Below, piece by piece: positions 1-11,806 of a stretch of 64,000 bases of DNA (the stretch's first letter is position 1; each line of letters opens with the position of its first letter). Location: NCBI RefSeq assembly GCF_000247815.1, contig NC_021683.1:6341521-6405520 (forward strand), written 5' to 3'. The notes beneath the pieces are model-generated. The model searched no databases. It was not told where the DNA came from and saw only the letters and a program-made list of their open reading frames with translations. The stretch is from Ficedula albicollis. Lineage: Eukaryota > Chordata > Aves > Passeriformes > Muscicapidae. Position numbers and translations under genes: made by a program.

Positions 1-1409
1 GAACCTTGACTCCTCCTCATTACCACTAGTGATCACATCCAGAGCACAGCAGGATTAAAGGAAGAAAATGTTTGCAAGACAGGTAGATTAAAACAGTCCA
101 GCTCACTGCTTTGATTTCTTTTTTTCTAGGCTTAGAAAGCCAGAATTTGATATCATTCTCACATTTACAAATCAGCCTAAGCAAAAATTCATACAAGTTT
201 CATTATGAGTGGAGTACACAGCAGTTATCAGCTGCTCTGGAAAGTTTGCCCCTTGCTTCCCATAAAGCCAATATGAGGTTAACAGGAGAAAGAGAAAATA
301 TTTATTTTCCAGCAATAAGGGCCAACAGTCAGTGCCCCTACAAGGGTGACTCTGGGCTGCAAAACTGTATTTTTTTAATAAATGCAGCTATTTATATAAT
401 ATTATATTAGAACAGCAAGAGGCTTGTTGAAGGAGACAGAATATTTCTTAAAATTTGAGTGAACACAAATGGAAATGAAAGTTCATAATGGCAATTCCTT
501 TTGGCTGTTTCTCAGTTATGCTAATATTAAAATAGACGGCCTGACTTCATATTAAGACTGATACCTGTAAGAAATTCAAGAATAAAAAAATTAAACACTA
601 CAATGCAATGTATTGTACCCTTATATACTGCACACAATGAAATATGGATAATTTATTTTGGTGCTTAATATCTTCAACAGAACTACTGATTTGCAGGAGT
701 CAATAAATATCCTTAGTCTGATATTTAAGATGGCAATGTCTTCAACACCTAATAAGAGTTTTATCAAAGAAAAGTATATTAAATTTATGTATTAAATGAA
801 TGTCTCAAGGAGACAAGCAGTTCAGATTTGATCACACATATTTTATTAGGTAGAGCCCCAGCTTTGTACATCTGCGTATTCAGCAGCAGGATTAAGCTGA
901 TGCTGTGAATGGAAACCGAATGAACCCTTTGCTTTGTTTCTGTGCAAATCTCTTATATTGATATTCTATTTCTGAGACAATGAGTAGCAGTTTTTAGTGA
1001 TGAAACCCCATCTCCTGTGGCTGAATTGGCGAGCTGGGTGTGCAGGCAGGCAATGGGAAGTTGCGCAGCTCTAGCAAGAGGTATTTAACTCCCAGCAGAC
1101 ACTCCCCAGGCACTGCCAAAGATCCCAGGTCTGAAGTGAGACCTGTGTGAGCGAACCCAAACTGGGAACCAAGCAGTGACACACTGGTTTGTGCCGAGAA
1201 AAACAAGATATATCAGATGTAGATTTCCTTCTGAAAGCCTGACTGTAGCAAGTGAAACATTTGTGAAAACTCTGGACACACAAAGTTCAATCCACTAGTC
1301 TCAGCTCCACAGACAATAGAAGTTCAGAAACCAGTCTCAGCTTGAACAAAAGCAATGGGATTTTGCCTATCTGTAGCCATGCTCTCTTTTTTCCCTGTGG
1401 TAAGCATAT
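1..1409. other. noncoding, no gene seen
   Basis: AT-rich sequence with scattered AATAAA words and no frame that looks coding. A slightly GC-richer patch at about 1010-1200 gives three overlapping minus-strand frames of 64-70 codons. None has a recognisable motif, and their mutual overlap argues that they are chance frames. Confidence 0.7.
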
Positions 1410-1580
1410 GGTTGCATTCAAACTCGGGACATTTTTGTCCCAGCTATGTCACAGATTTCAGGAATGGCTTTGCATAAGTCACTTGGCCTTTGTTCAGTTT
1501 GCAGGCTGCAGAAAAAGCCAGCCTACTGCATTTTTCTCTTTTTGCAACAGGGAAATACAATACTCAGATGAGCATAATAA
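1410..1580 (+). repeat. Decayed MIR-like SINE fragment
   Basis: The order of words follows the MIR core. A GCATTCAAACTCGGGAC-like segment (compare 'ggttcaaatcccggctc') is followed by CAGCTATGTCACAG, then AAGTCACTTGGCC, then TTCAGTTTGCAG (compare 'aagtcacttaacctctctgtgcctcagtttcc'). A weak 'ggraataataat'-like tail appears near 1552-1580. Many substitutions mean an old insertion. The alignment was made by eye against the remembered family pattern. It could instead be a related CORE-SINE or the 3' part of an old LINE. Confidence 0.45.
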
Positions 1581-4500
1581 TTTATGTATCAAGCAGATGT
1601 GCAAAAGACAAGATCACAACCTTTACATCCAAACCCTGCTCCACTAATAGTACTAACATCCCATCTAACATACTTGCTTCAGTACAGTGATACATTTGTT
1701 TGCAATGATTGCTACATTGCTTTTGATTAATAATTAAAGAAAGATGCCTAACCCAGGAGGAAATCTTAGGGAATGACAGAAACATCCATTTATGATGGCA
1801 AGGAGGTAAAGTAGTACAGCAGTCCCAAGAGAGCAGCCACAGCTCAGATGTTACCTCCAATACATGCTGATGCCATCCTGCACTGTCAAATAAAACTGAA
1901 CAGCACAATAGAGATATGTGACCAAAACTGTCAGCACCAATAGGTACTGCAGAAATTGTGTTAGGAAAATGGATGTACTAAGATTCAATTTTTGGATTGT
2001 ATAAAGGTTTAATTTGGCGACCTTGTAGGTCTTCTTGTAGAACAAGGGAGAGACCCCACAGTATTTAAAGAAAAAGAAAAGAAGAATCCATTTTTTGGCA
2101 GCGCATATTTATCTCTTTATTTGCAATCCAGCTGACTGAGGATAAAAACTAGCCTGTACAACATGATGCATTTGTTCCAGTCATCTTTTCTCCTTGCTTA
2201 TAATGACCAGGATCACTGCTTGGGACTCCTCTGCACTCAGTCTGGAGGGGCAGAAAGGGAAACTCTCATTTAGAATTTTATGATAATAACAATGCAAATA
2301 AATCTGTGGGCATCAACATGTTTCCCTACACAAAGACACAAAAAAACTGGACAACCAAGTCCGCAGATAAAATAGATGCAAAGGTAATTTCTATGTGATT
2401 TTACTCTGAACCTGTTGGCATGTTTGTGCTTCACTTGAGTCATGTCTGCAGGTTCTGAAGATGTTCCTGGTGAGGCTACAGCTTTATCTGTGTGAAGATT
2501 AAGGTTACCACCCTCCACTTCTCATGAACCATGGACAGACCCCAGCTGCTCATCATTGCCTTCTGCCTTTTCCCAGCAGCACAGGCAGCCACCCCCAGAG
2601 TCCACCAAGAGAGAAGCCAGCAATAAAAAATTCTCTAATTCCTGTTGGCCTTTGGTGCATCATGGGGTTGGAACTCCCAGGAAGGAGCAGGGAAAGAGGA
2701 GGGGGGAATCTGAGAGGGAGAGAGAGTTGTATTCTCAATTCTGGATCAGTCAGTCCACAGCCTTCAAGGGCATTGATGTTACAGCAAGCAAAACTTTCAA
2801 CCTATCTAAGCACATTCCTCACACTGTTAGGCTGTGTTTTCCAATTTGGTGTGATATACAACCTAGGATTAATCAGCATGCATTGGAAACAAAAAAAAAA
2901 AAAAAGAAAAAAATCAACACATCAAAATTATTTCAACCACCTGCACAATATCTCTTGATTGTCAAAATACATCTCTGGGCTGACAAATGGTACCAAGAAT
3001 TCCCATTAGAAAAAACCTGCTGTTGATGGACTTAAATCGTGCTGTCGGCTGCGTACTGCTGTCGCCTTTTTCACAAGGCCACTTAAGCAACAAAGTGATA
3101 ATACAGAGCAGAAGAACCAAATTTATCACACTTCACCACAGCCCTCCACACTAATGCAGAACACAACAACCCAGCAGGCTCGAGTGCAGCTTCCTCCCGA
3201 GTGATCTTTCCATGCTTGCCCTGCTCCAGCTCTCGTGCAGGTTTTGCCAATGACTTTCAGAGGGAGAAGGATGCTCCCTCTTCCCCTCCCGCTGCACGGA
3301 CACTGCACAAGCACATGTGGCAGCACAGGAAATGCACTGGGGAATTAAAAGTCACCACAGGGCTCTCTGCTGCTTCATACATTGTTTTCAACAAGACTGC
3401 AGAGGTGAACCTGAAGGTAGCTTTTGGCTCAGGAATCGGAATCCGGGTTATTTATTTATTTGCAATGATAGTGATGGAAGACCCAGAGGGCGGCTGCTCA
3501 TTCCCCTCTCCTACGCTCTGTTAGCTCCAAACAGGCAGCACACAGCTTTGCCCTCTGCAGCACGCCTGGGTAACACTGCTGTGCACACACCTTTGCAGAA
3601 AGGACAGGTGGTTTGGAAGTAACCTTTGAAAAACGCATCCCTTGGAATGTGTGCCCCACCTGCCAGGACACTGAGTCCTTGTTGACTTAAGGAGTTATTG
3701 CAATTTACAGCTATGCACTGCCATCTATTCACCCCCCTCCAGGTCCACGAAATGTATTATTACTGGGTAAACTTATGATGGAGTGGGTTCAAATCACAGT
3801 ATATTTGTGAAGAGTTGTTATTGCCACAGCCTTAATGACAATCACCACGGCTGGCTGTAATTATCTGTGCACACCAAGGAGAAAGGTGGCAGGGAGGAAC
3901 TAGGAGAGATGACAAATAAAGCTCACAACAGCAGTAAATATCCCATGCTGGTGTTACACAGAATGGCCAAACAAAAGGCTGGTCAGCATTTGGTCATGTT
4001 TCATTTACTTAGTTTTAAAACTACTATAAAATTATTTTTTAAATTGCTACAAGTGAAAGGATGAAACTTCATATGTGACTTTTAGCCTAGGAATATAGCT
4101 GTGCAAAATGTCATTAACATGAGCTCCTGGAATGGAACTGTCCTGGGATCCTTTCTGTTTAGTGATGTTGGCTATGTTGTGTTTCTGAGTGAAGAAAACA
4201 CCAGTGCTTTTGGAACAATGTTTTTTAGAAGGAGGTGGAATAGAGGTCAAATTTAAACAAAAAATAATAAAAGAGCATTAAGAATGAAAGTCTGTTTTTA
4301 GAAGCTGCAAACAGTGCTGTTTGCAATTCTGTATATTTACTTGATTTTTAATAACTTTACAGTCAAAAATTATTAAAACTACTGTGTAATTCATGTCCTG
4401 TTCTAATATATTTATACAAAATCTTCACTTATTTATATGAACAGCATTGAGTCCATATGACAGAACCTGCTTGGCACCTCATAATTCTTTATTGGCTCCT

Positions 4501-5773
4501 TGGTTATTAATATTTTCATATTCATAGATATTTTCAACCCTTTATAGAATTACGACATTAATAGAGAACTAGAAATAAAGTCTATACATATAATGCTTAA
4601 GTTCTGACTTATAATGGGTAAACCCAATGCACTTCAAAGTCATTCTTATGTGTCTCAATTTTCCTAGCCAACTGCAGCCTATTTATTTAAGTTTAACCTC
4701 CCAGGGCCCTGACAATGACTAAGCACAATAGGGACAGTTAAGAAGGGCGTAGGGAGAAAATTAACTCTGATTTCGCTTATTTTTGTTGGTTGAAGGCAGA
4801 ACTGTCACCTTATTTTAATGCATTCTTATTCCCTACCTCACAATTCAGATAGAATGAAGATATAATAATGTGATAATCGAGTGCCTTCACAGAGCCCACC
4901 AGTGCATTACAACTCCAACATGCAGAATGCAAACATCTGCTGGCATCATTAAACCATTTCTATACTCTACATACCCAGACTTGACCCTGTGACCATTTCT
5001 ACCATTAGATTTGAATGACCTCAGCAAAAGAGCTGAAAGGCCAGAGTATTAATTCACAGAACCACAAGCTCAATTTAAGATTTAATTTGAGATAACTAAG
5101 AGCAGCTGAAGGTGTATTCAAACTTATAAGTGCAGAATAAAAGATCTTACCCTGTTTTTCAAGTTAAATATAAATTCAGTTATTTTTAACAGATTTATTC
5201 ACAACTTTACAAACAAGGCCAGGGTTCTTTTAGCATACTTCCAGCTTAATATCTGGCAATATGATGCTTCTGTTTAGCAATTTTTTTTCTAATTTATGAA
5301 TATCTTTCCTACAGGGATTTTTCTGCATTCTGATTATATCCCTAAGGGGAAAAATGCTTCATTTATGAGCTATTCCCACCATACGGCTTTGAAACGCTCA
5401 CTTTTATTCCAACTTAAATTAGCTAAAAGCCTTTTTGCTCAATCAAGATGTTTTTACATCTAAAAATCTTAATGTGACAATTAAAATATCTGAGAAGTCT
5501 TCTATGCAGTGCATAACAAGTGATCCAGTGTGGAAGATCTGCCCCCCCCGGCTCTTTGGTAGGTTTTACAGCGCAGGTTGTACAGATATGTTATGCAGGT
5601 AAAAATACACACACTTCATGCACATTACCATAAAAACTTTACAAATGAGAGAGGCACAGGGAGTGCAGAGCTGTGTGCCAGGACCTGTCGGTGTAGCTTC
5701 ACATCACCCACTCCCTGACCCTGACACATCTCCTGGAGATTCACCCTGATATCCTAATCCTGAGTCTGTTCCA
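1581..5773. other. noncoding, no gene seen
   Basis: No supported gene. The longest frame is 156 codons at 2556-3026 (+). It overlaps a 144-codon frame in another register and both run through an A15 run at 2890, so both look like chance. A purine-rich stretch covers 2681-2740, including a run of six Gs and a GA-rich end, and a C8 run lies at 5542-5549. The rest is ordinary AT-rich sequence. Confidence 0.7.
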
Positions 5774-5779
5774 TTCATC
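5774..5779. repeat. Target-site duplication, left copy
   Basis: TTCATC directly abuts the 5' TG of the LTR and is repeated exactly at 6155-6160 after the terminal CA. A 6-bp duplication is usual for class II (ERVK/alpha/beta-like) retroviral integration. Confidence 0.78.
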
Positions 5780-5802
5780 TGTGCACACCGCTGAAGGCTC
5801 AA

Positions 5803-5827
5803 GGAAAAATCCAACTTGGATTTTTCC
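5803..5827. repeat. 25-bp palindrome in the LTR U3
   Basis: GGAAAAATCCAA at 5803-5814 and its exact reverse complement TTGGATTTTTCC at 5816-5827 flank a single C. It lies at the start of U3, where LTR enhancers usually sit. The half-site resembles a Rel/NF-kB-like GGAAAAATCC word, but that reading is inference. Confidence 0.85.
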
Positions 5828-5892
5828 CAGACTGTTGGCTTTCTCAGCTCCAGCTCGGATCTTTCCCAGGCTGGGGACTTTTCTCAGAGGTA
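5818..5892 (+). repeat. Imperfect 39-bp direct duplication in U3
   Basis: The block from GGATTTTTCCCAG at 5818 is repeated from GGATCTTTCCCAG at 5857. Both copies continue through a G/T-rich segment to TTCTCAG. Duplicated U3 blocks are a common form of retroviral enhancer. The two copies differ at several bases, so the duplication is older than this insertion or belongs to the family consensus. Confidence 0.7.
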
Positions 5893-6050
5893 AACAAGAA
5901 AAGGAAGAATGAATACCACAGATTAACACCTATTGTTGATCACAGAGCTGTGCATGGGGTACGTGATGTTTTACAAAAAGCATGTTTTCAAAGAGGTGTT
6001 GCCTTCTTGGACCAGCAAGCCTTTTCTATTCTGTATTGCACAATCTATCC

Positions 6051-6058
6051 TATATAAG
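6051..6058 (+). promoter_or_regulatory. LTR TATA box
   Basis: TATATAAG lies about 100 bp before the LTR 3' end, in the right place for a core promoter. Transcription would be expected to start around 6078-6083. Confidence 0.7.
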
Positions 6059-6072
6059 TGTGGTGGTTTTTT

Positions 6073-6078
6073 AATAAA
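6073..6078 (+). terminator. LTR polyadenylation signal
   Basis: AATAAA sits 22 bp after the TATA start and is followed by CT- and GT-rich sequence. It lies at or just before the expected start site. Alpharetroviral LTRs with a very short R have this arrangement. Confidence 0.65.
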
Positions 6079-6154
6079 CTGCTTCTTCTTGCTGCCTTGA
6101 AGAAGTCATGTGTGTGTTGCTGCATTGTTCGCTGTTCCTAATCAGACAGCGACA

Positions 6155-6160
6155 TTCATC
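6155..6160. repeat. Target-site duplication, right copy
   Basis: TTCATC directly follows the terminal CA of the LTR and is identical to 5774-5779. Confidence 0.78.
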
Positions 6161-9100
6161 CACTTCCTTCCAGGTTTTAATTACCCTGCTTGTTCTGTCA
6201 GCTCTCCCTCATGGTGCAGGGATCTCACAGGAATCAGTCCCTTGCTCTGGCTGTGGGATGAGCACATCAGCCACTGCTGCTGCAGCCATGGGGACACCAC
6301 AGCCCCTTCCCATGGGACAGGGCACAAGGCAGGGGCCAGGCACCCTCCCCAGCTGCGGGACCACCCCACAACCTCTGGACAGAAAAACACCTCCCACCAG
6401 CAAACCTGGCCCAGCTGAGGAGCTCTGGCAGGACTTTGCCCCGGCACAACAGTGCAAGATGAAGATTTCATCCTTCACTGCTTTGCCAACAGCCTGCCAT
6501 CGCTGAGTTCACAATGGAAAAACGCTTTATAAATTCTTGGATCACATCTTTACTTATTTCGTAACTAAAAGTAGCTACAGAAATTATATAGATATGTCTA
6601 CGCTGCTGCCCTCAGAGTTAATTTTACATTATATTTTAAAATCATTGTTGTTAAGCCAAGCATTTTGCAGATGAGCAACTGCAAAGGGTGATGAGCTTTA
6701 CTTACACCTGGCTTTACTCTAGGACACAACAGAACAGAGTGCAATGGACATTAAGAGATTTGAAATCACCTATGGAAAATCAGGCATTATGCTGGAGTGA
6801 GAGGGAATATTCATAAAAATTACAGTGACTTTTTAGTTCTATGTGAGAATGTTTTCTAAATGATTAGGCCATGATACACATGGAGTAAAAATGCAGCCCA
6901 AATCCCAGCTCACCAAGGTGAGTGTAACACAGATCTGTTCAATGCAGAAATGCTGCTCAGATTTTTCAGACAAAGAGCATCCCCTTGTCTGAACCCCATC
7001 ATCAAGATGTAAGGGGTCAGGCACTCTGCTTGCTTACCTGAGGGGAAAACAAAATCAGGCATGCAGATCCATTCAGCACAATATCATATGTGGCATATCC
7101 TACTTTTTCTTTTCCCATGTCTTCTCCCTTACACCCCTCCCTGCTTTTGAAGAAAAACATTTATCACTTTGCTCCTAGGTGCAAAAAGTGACTGTGGCTA
7201 GGTAGGGCAGGTTAAAATTTTCTCTGACTCCTCAGCACATTTGTCATGCAGGCTGTCTGCCTGCCGAGGAAACCTTTTCACCTCGGGCTTATTGTGAAGA
7301 CATACCCCATGAGAAAGGAATAAGGTGAAAAATGATGATGTCACTAGGTTGTTGCAAGGTTAGCACACCCTTAAATGGAGTAATGGTAAATGAAGCAGCT
7401 GCTCAGCTCCCTACACATATATGACATTCATCCCCCCATCCTATAAAAGTGCAGGACTCGGAGAGGACTGAGCACAAACTACTTGTTGACATAATTAGTG
7501 CTGGCTCAAAGAACCTTTCTAATAGCCAAGTTGGCTGCATTTTGCAAGCTTTCATTGGCAAAATTCAAGTAAACTTCAGCCAAGTTCTGTATCTATTTTG
7601 TTTTCTGTCTTATGTGTTTCCCAACTTGAAAAAAGGAGCCAAAATATTCTGGTAGCTTTTCAGTTTTGTGTAGTTGGTATTTTAAGATGTTACTGGCTTT
7701 TAAAATACACAAATGTTTTTGAGGAAGTGTAGCTCTCTAGGAGGAGATAGAGATTATAAACTCATGAGAAAAAATATAGGAATAAGATTAATTAATGAGT
7801 CTTGGCTTGCTGCTATCTTAACAGCAGACTTTCTGCATAAGCACTGCAGAAGGCTTTGAATCTGCTGTCCCCTGAGTTTTCCTATATCCAGAGAGACACA
7901 AAATTTTCCCAAATAAAAGTAAGGAAACTGAAGAAACCATTTTTATATAATTTCTTTTCCTCTTTGTGTTCATGAAATGTTGGAAAAAAATGTAACCAAT
8001 TTGACCTCTGCAGTTTCATATAATTGTGCTTGGATCATGGGACAATGAATGTTTATTTGCCTTCTGTGCAAAGTTTTTTCTAGTTTGCCAGAATTATTCA
8101 GTCCAGAACTTTCAGTTGCTCATAGAAAATAATTTATGCAAGAAGGACTTTTTTTTCCTACATTTCTTCATATTACTTTGAGTCTGCTCTACTTTGAAAA
8201 CAGTTCCTAAATGTCTTGGTAAGCAAAATTAGATAATGTAGTTTCATAGTGAAATTTTAATTTAAAGGGACGGAAATCAGTTAGCTGTGCAATTACTCTA
8301 ACTGCAATGCACATTCTCTAACATTGCTTGGTGACAATAATCCACCCTTGGGTCATATTCAATTGTTTCCCTTTTATCAGTGACATAATGGGGGATTCTA
8401 TTCCTCACAGTAGTTCATAATGGTTTTACTAAAACACTCTTACAACTGTTGCAAGTATTAACACATTCCACACAGCCTAAAAAATGCCAGTTTTTAATCA
8501 AATATAATTTTTTCTTTTTTATTTTTAACTCGATAAACATTTTCACTCTGTGTATAAGACACAAAGCAAACCCAGAAAAACCTTCAAGGAGAAAAATATT
8601 TCTAAATATCCCAGTTTTACCCCCACTTTTCTGCTGTAATTTTGAAAATTGCAGCATTAATGACTTTCTTTGTAAGATCTCATTTTCTACTTTCTTATCC
8701 CTGCCACAGATCTGCCCCGAAATGCTGCTGAAAAAGATGCCTGACATAAACCCTGGCTCAAGCCCACGAGGTACAGAAACACTGCACAGTTAAAGCAAAC
8801 CAGAAGGAAAAAACACTTAATGTAAGCAATGAGAATCTTTGTATACTTCCAGGTACAGCACATGCCTTAATTATGTACTTGCATATGTATTAAATGTATT
8901 TCCCTATGCAAAATATTGTGTAAATGTGTATAATTATGTACATATTTTCAGGATTTGCGTGAGAAAAGACCAGATTTCAATGTTATGTCAACACTAAGCT
9001 CTTCTATAAAATGTGTGCTTCAGCATCTGCCTCGTGATTACTAACAGGCAAATACATTTTAAGTGTTTTTCTGTTTGATGACTATTTTGAAAATAGTCCT

Positions 9101-10058
9101 TGTGATATAACATTCAACTACACTGTCTCATGACTTCTGTATTGGGTTTGTCTTGGGCACTGTAAATGTGAAAATTAGGCAGATGCAGAACTCACCCTGC
9201 TGTTGTGAAACCCTGGAAAATGATGGAATGTTTTGTGTTCCATGTGCCATCAGCAACCCCAAAACACTCAGAAATAATACATTATTTTCATACAGGTCTA
9301 TAAATTTTCCTCCCCCCACTGAGAGTATTATGCACTGACCAAATGCAACATGCATTCATACCTTCTGATAAGAGAATCACCCAATAAAAATTAAGTGATA
9401 GCGTTAATGCCATCATTAAGGCAGACCTTTCCTCTACTGAGACAACAGAACCAAGCACATGGCATCTCTCAGGGAGAACAGCAAATACTCACATTCCTGA
9501 GATAGCATGACATTTTCTGGCTTCTTTAATAAACTCCAAACTACATTTCAGGCAGGACAAGACAAATGCCCAAGAGAAGAATATGTGGATTCACTTTCAT
9601 AGAAATTTCTTTCTAAGCAACAAGAAAAATAAATTAAATAAATAAAATCCTCTAAGATAAAACATAAGTAAGAGGATGTTGAATCGAATCAACAGGTTGC
9701 CTGAGAAGAACTCCATCCATCCCAGCAAGCAGTTCTTGAAGTATTATTTAAAGTGAGGGATGCACATGTCACAGACACCAAACAGATTCCAGCAGGAGGT
9801 CAATCATACAGGTTACTTACTTATACCCCACACCACTACGTGTGGTGGTGCATTTAGTGCTCCCTATCAAGAAAAGAATGATCTGAAAGAAAAATCTTCC
9901 TAAGGGCTAAAAGTTGCTTTTGTTTTCCTAATATTTAGAAACTCTTGGCACACTCTTTTGGGATTCTCACAGCTTTGTGTACACTGACTGCTATGATGTA
10001 AATATAAATTGTATTTTTCACATTTGCTTTGCTCTATTTCTTATATGACTCCATGCAG
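6161..10058. other. noncoding, no gene seen
   Basis: A GC-richer patch at 6190-6450 yields overlapping frames on both strands. One of these (6108-6506, +, 132 codons) starts inside the LTR and is treated as a finding, not a gene. The remainder is AT-rich. A 114-codon plus frame and a 110-codon minus frame at 8415-8793 overlap and have no recognisable content. A short CACCAC/GTGGTG hairpin lies near 9832-9850. Confidence 0.65.
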
Positions 10059-10107
10059 CAGTAAAACTGCTTCCCTCCTGCACGTAACAAGCCCATCACC
10101 CTCACAG
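10059..10107 (+). other. Exon-like segment between splice-like sites
   Basis: A T/C-rich stretch ending CCATGCAG at 10058 precedes 49 bp that end in CACAG, followed by GTAAGT (10108-10113), a full match to the U1 donor consensus CAG|GTAAGT. An alternative acceptor, CCTAATATTTAG, lies about 120 bp further left. No frame looks coding, so any transcript would probably be noncoding. Such pairs occur by chance, and only RNA data could settle it. Confidence 0.2.
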
Positions 10108-10113
10108 GTAAGT

Positions 10114-11133
10114 GTCCCTCCAAACACCTGCAGAAAGAACAGAAATGGCTTTAATACAATCGCCAGGAACTACCAGAGGGGTTGGCAAAGTAAGGAAGAC
10201 CTGAAAGAATAACAAGCAATCGGTGGGTTACTGTAAATTCACATAAAACTCTATTTTTGTTTAAGTTTGTGAGGACCACATATTAAATCTCCATCTTAAG
10301 AAACTTGCCCATCTACCTCTTCAACAGCAGCATTGCTCAGAATACAGAGGCACAGATTAATTATCTGCACTTTATGCAAAGTAGATGAATACTTTTTATA
10401 TTTTTTACACAAATTCAACTGAAGAACTAATAAAACCTTTTACATTAATTGTTCACTAATTTTGCCTCATCTTATCTCTGCTATGTTAAGTACTGCTGTA
10501 TCCTTCAGATTATTACTTTTAAAAATAAATCACAGAATAATTTTGCAGGAGGAAAATGTTATGAATGCTGATAAATGCCTGAGAGTAATATGATTTGTGT
10601 CATTATTAGAGGATGTATGCTCAGTATCAGAAGTGCTTTCATGACAAGGAAAGTATTGAAATTCAAAAATGTTTAATAAAATGTAAACCTTATAATCTTG
10701 CAGGTATTTATCCTGCTGCTAATTACTTCCAGGGGGCCTGGCACACATGTAAAAGAGCAATGGGTATCAGCAGGGAGCATTCACTAACTCAAAAAGTTAG
10801 AAAGACCACTTTCCCTGGAGATAAATAGCTGTTAAATCTGTCAACTTAAACCTTAATGCGTAACATCTCAAATAATCTCTATTCTCTTTGCAGACAGCCT
10901 GTATTAGAATTAATGCAGCAATAATCTGGTAGACAGCAACTAGCAAGAATTTAAGAGATACACGACTCCAACCAACTCAGCCTGATCACCAGTATTGGGA
11001 GGTTGATGCCAAAAGTGACTGTTCCACAAATGAGTAATTTTCTCAGAATACCAGAACAATTTTAGCTAAAGTCTCGAGTGGTGGAGTTTTGTCTCACTAT
11101 CGCTTGCAGGGAAATGCTTTGTGTGGATATATT
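10114..11133. other. noncoding, no gene seen
   Basis: AT-rich sequence. One 71-codon plus frame at 10613-10828 shows no motif. An acceptor-like CTATTCTCTTTGCAG ends at about 10894 but has no coding frame after it. Confidence 0.65.
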
Positions 11134-11177
11134 CCTGCAGGAATGTGTGCATCCAGAGCTCTGCACACACCTGCAGG
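11134..11177. repeat. 44-bp near-perfect inverted repeat
   Basis: The left arm CCTGCAGG-AA-TGTGTGCA (11134-11151) pairs with the right arm TGCACACA-CCTGCAGG (11162-11177). All 16 positions pair once the AA at 11142-11143 is bulged out. The loop is the 10 bases at 11152-11161. Each outer block, CCTGCAGG, is itself palindromic. As RNA this would fold into a short strong hairpin, shorter than a usual pre-miRNA stem. As DNA it could extrude as a small cruciform. Confidence 0.9.
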
Positions 11178-11634
11178 CACTGTCCCAAGGGAGCTCACTG
11201 CTCCCAACACATCACTCAGATTAGTGGCAGCTCCCAGTGTTGCACTCTTCAAGGTTATTAGTGCAAATGGCATTCTTAAAATACCCCACTGAATTTCCTC
11301 ACAAAATAAGTATTTTTGCCTTGACCAGACATATCAAGCAGTGCTTTCAAACTAAGCCCAAAGCTTCTTGTACCAGCAGTGACTGAAGCAGGTCCAGCAG
11401 AGGTGAGCCCAGAGCTGGCCAGGGACAGGGATGCACACTTTGGGATGCACACACCCACGGCTCAGATGGAACAAACAATGCTTACAGGGTGCTAGGAACT
11501 GCTGCTCTCCAAAGGCTGCACTCCACACCTCTGCAGTAACTAATCCAGACAAATGACCCAGTCAGAAACAGCAACTGTAAACAGGCCACACTTGCTGACA
11601 TTGCACAACTGCAGGGAGAGCCAACTGTGGAGGC
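11178..11634. other. noncoding, no gene seen
   Basis: Mixed-composition DNA with several overlapping 60-66 codon minus frames between 11276 and 11670. None has a recognisable domain. Confidence 0.65.
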
Positions 11635-11661
11635 AAAAAAAAAAAAAGAGAGAGAGAGAAG
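11635..11661. repeat. A13 run followed by (GA)n
   Basis: Thirteen As are followed by about six GA dinucleotides. This is simple sequence and may reflect a worn retroposon tail. Confidence 0.9.
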
Positions 11662-11806
11662 AAACAGCAAAACCTACCCAAACCCAATGCTACCCAAACT
11701 TGGCTGACACAACACATGGAGTTAATGTTGACACACAACTACACATTGGCCAGAAGTAAACATATACCAGATAAATCTGATGGATTTAGAGCAGAAGGGA
11801 TTCCAA

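Larger units (their letters stand above)
5780..6154 (+). mobile_element. Solo LTR of an endogenous retrovirus, probably class II
   Basis: A 375-bp element begins TGTGCACACC and ends CAGACAGCGACA, giving the TGT...ACA ends typical of LTRs. It is bounded by a perfect 6-bp direct repeat, TTCATC. In the plus orientation it has a TATA box (6051-6058) and, 22 bp later, AATAAA (6073-6078), followed by T- and GT-rich sequence (GCTTCTTCTTGCTG, then TGTGTGTTGC). This layout fits a U3 of about 300 bp, a very short R and a short U5. No internal gag, pol or env sequence adjoins either end, so it is a solo LTR left by recombination. The exact duplication suggests a fairly young insertion. The class assignment rests on duplication length and layout only. 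Confidence 0.8.

Noticed and set aside
3785..3800. GGGTTCAAATC, like a tRNA T-arm
   Set aside because: No acceptor stem, D-arm or anticodon arm could be drawn around it, and no A-box lies upstream.
9832..9850. CACCAC-TACGT-GTGGTG hairpin
   Set aside because: A six-base stem is within chance expectation for a window this size.
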